From positions 23,659 to 30,792 of the forward strand of contig DJFP01000175.1 of the NCBI GenBank assembly GCA_002432565.1: a DNA stretch of 7,134 nucleotides, given 5' to 3'. The DNA is from Flavobacteriales bacterium UBA5869. GTDB lineage: Bacteria > Bacteroidota > Bacteroidia > Flavobacteriales_D > Crocinitomicaceae. Of the stretch, positions 1-5,776 are shown piece by piece. The notes beneath the pieces are model-generated. The model had not been told where the DNA came from, ran no database searches, and worked only from the letters and a program-made list of their open reading frames with translations. A program made the position numbers and the translations under genes. The number at the start of each line of letters is the position of its first letter. Position 1 is the first letter of the stretch.

Positions 1-120
1 CCAATTGCTACTCCAATTATTATTAAAAGGGCGGTCCAATTCATAGCCCATAAAGATAGTTCAAATCAGGAAATAATTGAAAATCGATTTAATGCCTTTG
101 CAGATTTTAAAAATCTTTGA
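1..120 (+). CDS. C-terminal fragment of unidentified protein
   Basis: Frame 1 is open from the window edge to a TGA at 118-120 and encodes 39 residues, starting PIATPIIIKRAVQF and ending ADFKNL. The first part is hydrophobic and is followed by a charged, Asn/Gln-rich tail, which could be the end of a membrane segment and its soluble tail. The start and most of the gene lie outside the window. I do not recognise the family. It runs the same way as the next gene, with only a 20-base gap, so the two may be co-transcribed. Confidence 0.55.
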   Translation, partial: PIATPIIIKRAVQFIAHKDSSNQEIIENRFNAFADFKNL

Positions 121-140
121 ATTAATACTAATTTTCGGGT

Positions 141-506
141 ATGAACCATTTGGATAATCCGTCGATAGCTGGCTTTTTAGCCGGGAAGTCAGAACACACG
201 TTAAGTTTGTTCCATCATTTTGTAACCGAATTTGAAGACATGGGAACTTTATCCCTTCATCCCACAAAAACTATGATTGCTATTGATAACGGACAGAAAC
301 GCATTGCCTGGATTACACAATTGGGAAAGAATTTTATCCATGTGGTTTTTCCGTTCAAAGAACCCTTTTACGACAATTTGTGTTTTCAAAAAGTCGGACA
401 GGTTCCCGGCAGTAACCAGTTCAATCATCATTTCCGGATGCTTCGAAAAGAAGATTTGAACGAGGAAGTAAGAAAATTCATGAGGATAGCATTGGATGGG
501 CAATAA
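141..506 (+). CDS. DUF5655-like small protein
   Basis: This 121-residue soluble protein has no signal peptide or membrane segment. From about residue 20 it has the layout I associate with DUF5655: a helix (LFHHFVTEF), a segment reading HPTKTMIAID, a strand pair (RIAWITQLGKNFIHVVFPF) and a C-terminal part with NHHFRMLRKEDLNEEVRKFMRIA. The last part resembles the family's pattern of a basic/His motif, then a short linker and an acidic-amphipathic helix. The biochemical role of the family is unknown to me; it also occurs fused to other domains. The ATG at 141 is the first in frame after the preceding stop and has no obvious ribosome binding site, as is common in Bacteroidetes. The gene converges on the minus-strand block across the hairpin at 544-565. 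The family assignment rests on pattern memory and is moderate. Confidence 0.75.
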   Translation: MNHLDNPSIAGFLAGKSEHTLSLFHHFVTEFEDMGTLSLHPTKTMIAIDNGQKRIAWITQLGKNFIHVVFPFKEPFYDNLCFQKVGQVPGSNQFNHHFRMLRKEDLNEEVRKFMRIALDGQ

Positions 507-543
507 CCTTGATTTACCGAAGAAATTTCGTGCTTAAACAAAA

Positions 544-565
544 AAGAACGACTCGCGCCGTTCTT
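544..565. terminator. Hairpin terminator between convergent genes
   Basis: A perfect 7-bp stem (AAGAACG, 544-550, with CGTTCTT, 559-565) encloses an 8-base loop. Read on the minus strand the stem is followed by TTTTTTGTTT-like sequence, a good intrinsic terminator for the gene ending at 600. On the plus strand the following run (CTTTAT) is weaker but may also serve the gene ending at 506. Confidence 0.65.
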
Positions 566-599
566 CTTTATCTAAATCCAGGAAGTTAAGTATACTAAG

Positions 600-926
600 C
601 TATTTCTGAACCTGAAATTTAAATGTGTAATTAAACGTGTTCCCGACCAGGTTTTGGGGTACCCTGATCTTAACTTGCTGCACTTGTTTTTCGATTGCTG
701 CTTTCATTTCTTCGGAATCCGAAGCTATTTCTACGATTTCTAATTGATTTTCTGCCAGGACGCGCACTTTTACATGAACCGTTGTCTCGATTCCTTTTTC
801 GCGCAATGATTCAGGATAAGAGATTTTGCGCTGCATAATGCGGTCAAGTATGTTTTCACCGTTTCCTGCTAAAGCAATTGAACCGGTAGTCATGAATAAT
901 GCGATAAATAGGATAACTGTTTTCAT
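600..926 (-). CDS. Secreted TonB C-terminal-like domain protein
   Basis: This 108-residue protein begins with a clear signal peptide: Lys2, a hydrophobic core over residues 4-19, and a likely cleavage after Ala20 (IALA before GNG). There is no lipobox cysteine and no retained membrane anchor. The mature part (about 30-108) has the layout of a TonB C-terminal domain: a YP pair at 37-38 followed by a Gly-containing turn (KGIETTVHVKVRV), a middle strand (NQLEIVEIAS), a helix (MKAAIEKQVQQVKI), then a Pro turn and a closing strand (NTFNYTFKFQV). In true TonB this fold contacts the TonB box of outer-membrane receptors. Here the N-terminal anchor and Pro-rich spanner are absent, so energy transduction is not expected. 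A free periplasmic binding or modulating role is inference. It is the last gene before the terminator at 544-565 and has its own likely promoter at 1007-1037. Confidence 0.75.
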   Translation of the reverse strand: MKTVILFIALFMTTGSIALAGNGENILDRIMQRKISYPESLREKGIETTVHVKVRVLAENQLEIVEIASDSEEMKAAIEKQVQQVKIRVPQNLVGNTFNYTFKFQVQK

Positions 927-1006
927 ATCTAAAAAATTGAATTGGTTTGTCGTAAGACCAGCTCACCGGCGATATGTTACAGCTGCCTTTCATTTTTTAG
1001 TGTTAA

Positions 1007-1037
1007 CAAATGTGAAAAGAATTATCAATGGATCAAA
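1007..1037 (-). promoter_or_regulatory. Bacteroidetes-type promoter for the TonB-C-like gene
   Basis: On the minus strand TTTG (1037-1034) is followed after exactly 19 bases by CACATTTG (1014-1007), a 7-of-8 match to the Bacteroidetes -7 element TAnnTTTG. The boxes lie 81 or more bases upstream of the ATG at 926. The -33 box sits inside a small inverted repeat, GATC-AAAT-GATC (1031-1042), which could be an operator. In AT-rich DNA such boxes also arise by chance; the correct spacing is what makes this one credible. Confidence 0.4.
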
Positions 1038-1074
1038 TGATCAATTACCAAGCTGAATCACTCTTGATAGAATC

Positions 1075-1704
1075 TTACTTCAGGAATCCTTTTTTCCTCA
1101 AAGAATCCTGTCGCTCTTTAATATTCTCGGGAATTTCCCCATCAATAAGCCAATTTAATTCCAAGCCATGGTGAAGGGCTGTTTTATTCAGTAAGTCGTT
1201 TTGTGAAATGAATGTTCCCAAACGCTCCAGGTCGGGCTTGAAGTCTACCAGGTAATCTTCATGCATGGAACGGATGAGCACCAATAACTTAAATGCTCTT
1301 GCAATTACGTAAACGGCAAATTTTTGAGGCTTTCCTCTCGAAAAGAGCGAGATTTTCGGGGTGTTTGATTTCAGGATCTCGTTCAGCATCAGTAAATTCA
1401 GGCTTACTTCTCCGAATTTGTCTTTCGTTATTTTCACCTGTTCGGTAATATCACCGCTCAATGAACGGGTCTTCACCAGCAGGTCTTGTATGGACGAACT
1501 GTGTCTGCTCATTGCTGCAACGCGCTTTACGACTAATTCTTCCAGTTCTTCCCGGCGTTCTTCCACTGTTTGAGTACTCACCAATTCAAAATACAATTGG
1601 TTTGCAAGGGGAATATCCCGTTTCAATAAACGAAGTAAAAGTTTGTCTTTTTCCTTTATTGACAAATTGATGACCGCTTCCCTGAATTCTTTCTCAAATA
1701 CCAT
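1075..1704 (-). CDS. Conserved-looking helical protein of unknown function
   Basis: I do not recognise a named family. The 209-residue protein has no signal peptide or membrane segment and reads as almost entirely helical. The N-terminal part (1-45) is highly charged, with VINLSIKEKDKLLLRLLKRD and then LANQLYFEL. A Glu/Arg-rich stretch at about 46-62 (VEERREELEELVVKR) could form a coiled coil. The central and C-terminal helices include a basic patch (LFSRGKPQKFAVYVIARAFK, 121-140). The end is rich in Lys and Arg. It follows the HEAT-like membrane protein by 59 bases in the same direction, so a shared transcript is likely and a cytoplasmic partner role is possible. A 7-of-8 -7-like box (CAATTTTG, minus strand of 1724-1731) precedes the ATG but lacks a convincing -33 box. 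Confidence 0.75.
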   Translation of the reverse strand: MVFEKEFREAVINLSIKEKDKLLLRLLKRDIPLANQLYFELVSTQTVEERREELEELVVKRVAAMSRHSSSIQDLLVKTRSLSGDITEQVKITKDKFGEVSLNLLMLNEILKSNTPKISLFSRGKPQKFAVYVIARAFKLLVLIRSMHEDYLVDFKPDLERLGTFISQNDLLNKTALHHGLELNWLIDGEIPENIKERQDSLRKKGFLK

Positions 1705-1763
1705 AACGGTAGTGAAATTACTACAAAATTGATCAATTATCCTTACAGAAATTCAGGGAATGT

Positions 1764-2573
1764 CTAAGAGCGTGTGGCCTTGTTGAGCCGTTCGCGTATT
1801 GCATCGATGGCTACGGAGTATCTTGGCTGGAGTTCCTGATTAAATGTTTGTATGAATTCATAGTACGCATGCAGCTGGAATTGTTCTGTAATACGTGCCC
1901 CCAGCAGGATCAGGCTTTCATTTTCGGAATAAAGCAACAGGTGGACGCCTCCAAATGAAGTGAACCGCTTATTCTTTAATTGATTCAGAATACGCTCCTG
2001 GGTTATGTCGTCGATGGGAAAAGCAGGGAGGTTAAAATAAGCAAGTCCCTCCATACCCTGAAGTGCAATCAAACCTATGAAAGCTTCTTTTTTTACACCA
2101 TCATTCGGGTGGCTTAGCTCCAGTTTCATGAATTCAAAGGCTTCACTTACATTCATGGTCGATAAGTAACGGATTCCCGAAATAATGTCTTCGGGTTTAC
2201 GCGATCGTATCTTCCGGAAGGAATATGCAGTAAGATCGGATAGAACAAAGAAATCTTCCAGGACTTCACGCTGTTTGCCGGAATAATTCTCATGCAGGAA
2301 AATAATGGATTGTGTGGTAACTTTGCTCAGCAGGTTGCTTTGTTTCAATGCACGGAATAATTTCAGGCTTTCCTCCATACTTAGCTTCCCGAACATTAAA
2401 CGGAATAAGATGTCTTCAATAATTTGCTGGTAGAGCTCGCCGTTTTTAATAATCCGGGAACGGATACGTCGTCTGACGAAAATAGTAACCGCAATTCCGA
2501 TCAGGATCAGTGAAATAGCCAGTCCTAAGAGCCAAAGTAAATAGCTATTTGGATTCGTTTGAGGAATATTCAT
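1764..2573 (-). CDS. Membrane-anchored HEAT-like repeat protein
   Basis: This 269-residue protein has one N-terminal membrane helix (about 11-33, YLLWLLGLAISLILIGIAV onward) followed at once by RRRIRSR. By the positive-inside rule the rest lies in the cytoplasm. The soluble part is all-helical. Residues about 125-180 look like HEAT-type helical pairs, especially the segment SHPNDGVKKEAFIGLIALQG, which has the Pro/Asp turn and small-residue helix typical of these scaffolds. No catalytic motif is visible. HEAT scaffolds bind other proteins, so it could dock a signalling partner at the inner membrane. It lies 65 bases after a single-domain response regulator in the same direction, making that regulator a candidate partner (inference). 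Membrane HEAT proteins of this sort are, from memory, found near glycosyltransferase and response-regulator genes in Bacteroidetes; no glycosyltransferase is present here. Confidence 0.75.
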   Translation of the reverse strand: MNIPQTNPNSYLLWLLGLAISLILIGIAVTIFVRRRIRSRIIKNGELYQQIIEDILFRLMFGKLSMEESLKLFRALKQSNLLSKVTTQSIIFLHENYSGKQREVLEDFFVLSDLTAYSFRKIRSRKPEDIISGIRYLSTMNVSEAFEFMKLELSHPNDGVKKEAFIGLIALQGMEGLAYFNLPAFPIDDITQERILNQLKNKRFTSFGGVHLLLYSENESLILLGARITEQFQLHAYYEFIQTFNQELQPRYSVAIDAIRERLNKATRS

Positions 2574-2638
2574 GCGATCCGTTTGAATAAGTGAACAATT
2601 AGTTGGAATAAATGTAAGGGGTTTACTTTGAAAAAACC

Positions 2639-3001
2639 TTACATCGAAGAAAATAATTTATCAATACGTTTGAGTAATACCTGCGGACTAAAAGGTTTTG
2701 CAATGAAATCATCTCCTCCCAGATCAAATACTTCCAACTCATTGGACTCCATGGAATAAGAGGTCAGTACGATCTTTTTGATCCTTTTGTAAGGATTGCT
2801 GGAGTGGAGTACCTGTTTCCCTCCGGCAAAGGGTAAGTTCAGGTCTGTAATGATCAAATCAATGTTTTCGTGATTTTTATGAATGTACACAATAGCATCG
2901 GCACCGTTATCAAACTCCATTACTTCGTGTCCGTGGGAACGGAGAAAGTAAGCCAGTGACTTCCGAAGGAGATCCTCATCTTCAATAAATACTAAATTCA
3001 T
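2639..3001 (-). CDS. Single-domain response regulator (CheY/Spo0F-like)
   Basis: The 120 residues make up one complete receiver domain with nothing attached. The acidic pocket is EDED at 7-10, the phosphoacceptor is Asp53 (LIITDLNLP), the switch Thr is Thr80 (IVLTSYS) and the conserved Lys is Lys102 (FIAKPF). There is no output domain, so it must act by protein contact or as a phosphotransfer intermediate. It lies directly downstream of a hybrid kinase that ends in an HPt domain, whose phosphoryl group it is well placed to accept. The ATG at 3001 overlaps a TGA (ATGA) that ends no intact gene; that stop belongs to a decayed copy of the kinase tail immediately upstream. This suggests the gene was once translationally coupled to a kinase. 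The domain assignment is certain, the pairing is inferred. Confidence 0.95.
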   Translation of the reverse strand: MNLVFIEDEDLLRKSLAYFLRSHGHEVMEFDNGADAIVYIHKNHENIDLIITDLNLPFAGGKQVLHSSNPYKRIKKIVLTSYSMESNELEVFDLGGDDFIAKPFSPQVLLKRIDKLFSSM

Positions 3002-3057
3002 GTATTTCGGTTATTAATTCGTGAATAGCATCATGCAGCGCACGATTTTATTTCAAG
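2960..3057 (-). repeat. Kinase-tail/regulator-head junction repeat, copy B
   Basis: This segment aligns with 3153-3253. It covers a degraded kinase tail, the ATGA junction and the first 14 codons of the intact regulator. The best-kept core, CAC.AATTAAT.A.CCGAAA plus .ACATGA, matches copy A at about 23 of 27 columns. The match outside the regulator's conserved IEDE motif is what shows common descent rather than family resemblance. Confidence 0.6.
2998..3057 (-). pseudogene. Decayed remnant of a histidine kinase C-terminus
   Basis: Read on the minus strand, 3057-2998 parallels the final 20 codons of the intact kinase (its residues 781-800 plus stop). It begins with CTTGAA (Leu-Glu, like the kinase's CTGGAA) and keeps codons for Ile-His-Glu-Leu-Ile, compared with Ile-His-Gln-Leu-Ile. 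It ends Arg-Asn-Thr-stop like the kinase. It is three bases shorter overall, the IHELI part has slipped out of the kinase frame, and there is an internal TGA, so it is non-functional. It sits directly before the intact regulator, exactly where the tail of a second kinase would be. Similarity further upstream (beyond about 3060) is not convincing by eye. Confidence 0.5.
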
Positions 3058-3140
3058 TATAGTCGGTTTATTTCTTGTTATTTCGGATAAAAAGATAACT
3101 ATCCCAAATAAATTTTCCAAATGAAGATGTACCGATGTGC

Positions 3141-3194
3141 CTATTTTATAAACCTTCGAAGAAGGTTCTCATCTTCTATTAATAAGATTCTCAT
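3141..3194 (-). pseudogene. Truncated response regulator N-terminus (17 codons)
   Basis: A minus-strand ORF starts with ATG at 3194-3192, overlapping the kinase stop as ATGA, and ends at a TAG at 3143-3141. It encodes MRILLIEDENLLRRFIK, which matches the first 17 residues of a receiver domain (compare MNLVFIEDEDLLRKSLA in the intact regulator). It carries the first strand and the acidic pocket but no phosphoacceptor. It is most likely the head of a deleted regulator that was coupled to the kinase. Because the overlap is intact, a short peptide may still be translated, but no function is implied. Confidence 0.65.
3151..3167. repeat. Short inverted repeat inside the regulator stub
   Basis: AACCTTC (3151-3157) and GAAGGTT (3161-3167) form a perfect 7-bp stem around a 3-base loop. 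In the minus-strand transcript the hairpin falls just after the kinase stop. No T-run follows (TATAAAATAG), so it is not a standard terminator. It could protect the kinase mRNA end or weaken read-through to the regulator, or be chance, since half of it is receiver coding sequence. Confidence 0.35.
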
Positions 3195-3253
3195 GTGTTT
3201 CGGATAATTAATTGGTGTATGTGCTCATTTGCCAGGACGATCTGTTTTTCCAG
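3153..3253 (-). repeat. Kinase-tail/regulator-head junction repeat, copy A
   Basis: This is the partner of copy B (2960-3057). It consists of the last 20 codons of the intact kinase, the ATGA overlap and the first 14 codons of the truncated regulator stub. The two ATG positions are 193 bases apart. Here the kinase half is intact and the regulator half broken; in copy B it is the reverse. Confidence 0.6.
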
Positions 3254-5593
3254 TTGCTCCAGCTGTTTGTCCAGTTCCGCATGGTCTGTCCTTTTTTCGA
3301 TTTTATCCAGAAGGCCGGTATCCATCATGAACATTCCAAATGAGGATTTTAATTGATGTGCTTGTTTGGAGATTGCGTCCCAGTCCTGCATGTTATACAG
3401 GTGTTTCAATTTTCCCAGCGATTCTACGGATTGTTCCAGGAACAGGTTGAACATTTGGTTTTCGAAGCTGGTATTTCCCATAGAGACTTCCCGGATGATC
3501 TCAAGCGAAAATGCAAAGTCTTCTTTTTCGGAAGGCACTTCTTCTTTTTTCAGCCATGGACTGATCAGGTCGAATAATTCACTTTTTTTGAATGGCTTTG
3601 ACAGGTAGTCATTCATGCCTGCAGCGATGCACTTTTCCTTTTCCTTAATGATTGAATGTGCTGTAAGCGCTACGATCGGTGTTTCGGATTTGAGTTCTTT
3701 GCGAATATAAGCTGTGGCCTGGTATCCGTCCATTTCTGGCATTTGGATGTCCATTAAAATGACATCATACTTTTTCTGACCGAACATCTCTACGCCAATT
3801 TTTCCGTTTTCTGCCATATCCAGTTCAATATTCGTAGCTTCGAACAGGTGCTGTGCCAGGATGCGGTTGGCTTCGTTGTCTTCACACATCAATACTTTTC
3901 CGGTTAAAGTACTGTAATCTTTAGCGGAAACTACGGCCTCTGCAGATTCTTGTTTTTCTGAAACCTCGTAAGTCAATTGGAAGGTGAATTGGGTACATTC
4001 CCCGAATTTACTATTCACCGAGATACTTCCACCCTGTTTCTCAACGAGTAGTTTACAGATGTTCAGTCCAAGCCCGGTTCCCCCGAATTTACGAGTTGTG
4101 TTTTCTTCTGCCTGCGTGAACCGGCCAAATACACTTTCCAGCTTTTCCTCGGGAATACCAATCCCAGTGTCTGAAACAATGAAGGTGAGCTCTGCTGCGC
4201 CCAGACTTTTTCTCTCTGCCGAAACGTGCAGTGTAACTTCTCCTTCTGAGGTAAACTTCAGGGCATTGTCCAATAGGTTAATCAGGACCTGTTCCAAACG
4301 ATGCGGATCTCCGTTCAAAACGGCCGGAACATTCGGTGCGATCTCATAACTGAAGGACAACTTTTTCTGGTGCGCTTTTCCACTCAAAATAGAGAAAACA
4401 TTCGCAATGGTATCACGCAGGTTAAAATCCCGCAGGTCAAACTGGAACAAACCGGCTTCTATCTTATTGAGATCCAGGATTCCGTTCACCAGGTAAAGCA
4501 GCGTGTCTCCTGCCGTTTTTACAGCCTGGAGCTGCTTCTTTTTTTGTCCGTTACTTTCTTCTTCGATCAATAGTTCCGTAAAACCAAGAATGGCATGGAT
4601 TGGTGAACGAAGTTCGTGGCTGATATTGGCAATGAAATTGTCTTTTTGGTTACTCAGCGCCTCCAATGAATTGATTGCCAGTATATCGTTTGTGATATCA
4701 ATGGAAATATTGGTGATTTTAGTTACTTCGCCCTTCAAATCAATTACCGGACTGTAAGAAGATTGGATCCAGATAGTTTTCCCGTCCTTTTTGCTGCGTC
4801 TGAACTTTCCGGAGTAAGGTTGTCCGGCAGCGATTTTCTCCCAAACAAAACCGTTATCCTCTATCAGGGATTCGGTCAAAAGGAGTGTGTGTTTCTGACC
4901 AATCAATTCTTCCACCGAATATCCCATCATTTCGGCAAAGCGTTCGTTCAGGTTCAGGATTGTGCCGTCGATAGAGAATTCAATAATGGCATTAGATTGA
5001 GAAATTGCCTCAAAAAGATTGTTGTAGACACGTTCCTGTATCCGGACCTGTCTTTCGGAACTTTTGATCTTGTCGGTAAGGATGTCTTTGAGCTCATTTT
5101 CCATCTCTTCGTTACGCTTTTTGGTTTCCAGGTGGATCATTACCATTTTGGCGACATCGCGGAGTGTTTGCTTCTGTATTTCACTTAACTGCTGTGGTTT
5201 GAAGTCGGCTGCGCAAACAGAACCAATGGCATATCCTTTTGGCGAACGAAGCGAGATTCCTGCATAAAAACGGATCCCGTTCTCAGTCTGTACGGAAGGA
5301 TTATCAACCAGTCTTTCATCGTTTAATGTGTCCTGTATTTCCAGTATGTCGTCTTCTAATAATGTATACTGGCAAATGGTCTCTTCAACGGGCAGCTCGT
5401 CGATATCCATTCCGATCTTTGATTTGTACCACTGACGGCCCTCGTCGATAAATGAGATCAAAGAAATGGGAGCGTTGCAAATGTTGGCAACCAGACTGTT
5501 CAACGTATCATAAAATTCCTCCGAAGGAGTATCAATGACAGAATAAGCCAATAAAGCTTTAAGCCTGTCAATATCTTTAATATAGTTATCCAA
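3191..5593 (-). CDS. Cytoplasmic hybrid histidine kinase: GAF-PAS-HisKA-HATPase-REC-HPt
   Basis: This 800-residue sensor kinase has no membrane segment. A GAF domain spans about 20-155 (opening IDTPSEEFYDTL), then a linker helix to about 190. A PAS domain with its PAC motif spans about 190-300. The HisKA box has phospho-acceptor His326 (ANISHELRSPIHAILGF). The ATPase has an N box (Asn443, INLLDNALKF), a G1 box (DTGIGIP, 475-481) and a G2 box (GGTGLGL, 504-510). The receiver (about 566-680) has Asp572, Asp615, Thr644 and Lys666. The HPt domain has His746 (AHQLKSS). All phosphorelay residues are present, so transfer would run His326, Asp615, His746, then a separate regulator, most simply the one at 2639-3001. 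The GAF ligand cannot be predicted. The start codon is TTG at 5593-5591: no ATG or GTG occurs between it and the in-frame stop at 5623, and the next Met (62) would cut into the GAF domain. Its TGA overlaps the ATG of a regulator stub. Confidence 0.95.
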   Translation of the reverse strand: MDNYIKDIDRLKALLAYSVIDTPSEEFYDTLNSLVANICNAPISLISFIDEGRQWYKSKIGMDIDELPVEETICQYTLLEDDILEIQDTLNDERLVDNPSVQTENGIRFYAGISLRSPKGYAIGSVCAADFKPQQLSEIQKQTLRDVAKMVMIHLETKKRNEEMENELKDILTDKIKSSERQVRIQERVYNNLFEAISQSNAIIEFSIDGTILNLNERFAEMMGYSVEELIGQKHTLLLTESLIEDNGFVWEKIAAGQPYSGKFRRSKKDGKTIWIQSSYSPVIDLKGEVTKITNISIDITNDILAINSLEALSNQKDNFIANISHELRSPIHAILGFTELLIEEESNGQKKKQLQAVKTAGDTLLYLVNGILDLNKIEAGLFQFDLRDFNLRDTIANVFSILSGKAHQKKLSFSYEIAPNVPAVLNGDPHRLEQVLINLLDNALKFTSEGEVTLHVSAERKSLGAAELTFIVSDTGIGIPEEKLESVFGRFTQAEENTTRKFGGTGLGLNICKLLVEKQGGSISVNSKFGECTQFTFQLTYEVSEKQESAEAVVSAKDYSTLTGKVLMCEDNEANRILAQHLFEATNIELDMAENGKIGVEMFGQKKYDVILMDIQMPEMDGYQATAYIRKELKSETPIVALTAHSIIKEKEKCIAAGMNDYLSKPFKKSELFDLISPWLKKEEVPSEKEDFAFSLEIIREVSMGNTSFENQMFNLFLEQSVESLGKLKHLYNMQDWDAISKQAHQLKSSFGMFMMDTGLLDKIEKRTDHAELDKQLEQLEKQIVLANEHIHQLIIRNT

Positions 5594-5776
5594 AACCCCT
5601 TGTCTAAATCGTTTGTTAAACTAAAATAACACTTAAAAATAACTATTTGACAGCCTTGGAAAAACAAATTCGTCTAAAATAGTTGTCTTCAAAAACAGAT
5701 ATTTTTAACTGCTTTTATTTCAGTTTTCCATTTTACTTTTACCTCAAAAAATAATTTATACCAAATACTATTCATT
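5594..5776. promoter_or_regulatory. Divergent promoter region between kinase and lipase
   Basis: This 183-base AT-rich spacer must hold promoters for the kinase and the lipase. For the lipase, TACTTTTA (5734-5741) matches TAnnTTTG at 7 of 8 positions, 35 bases before the ATG, but there is only a T-run rather than TTTG at the -33 position. For the kinase, the minus strand carries TATTTTAG twice (5628-5621 and 5681-5674), each a 7-of-8 match without a good -33 box. AACTATTT (5641-5648) and AAATAGTT (5677-5684) form a perfect 8-bp inverted repeat that could be an operator. Individual boxes are uncertain. Confidence 0.35.

Noticed and set aside
61..503. Minus-strand open frames opposite the DUF5655-like gene and the left-edge fragment
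   Set aside because: Composition looks like the complement of the plus-strand genes and no motif is visible; the plus-strand reading gives a family-like protein.
1727..1738. Perfect 12-bp palindrome AATTGATCAATT before the 209-residue gene, sharing TGATCAATTA with 1039-1048 on its other side
   Set aside because: The shared flank is only 10 bases of AT-rich sequence. There is no target-site or mobile-element structure, so it is probably chance.
2618..2641. Possible hairpin after the regulator stop
   Set aside because: The stem is short and interrupted and no T-run follows on the minus strand, so it does not qualify as a terminator between regulator and HEAT-like gene.
3353..5451. Several plus-strand open frames of 67-141 codons, the longest at 4763-5188
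   Set aside because: They lie wholly antisense to the kinase, whose motifs are unambiguous. Their translations are Phe/Ser-rich with no domain, as expected of shadow frames.
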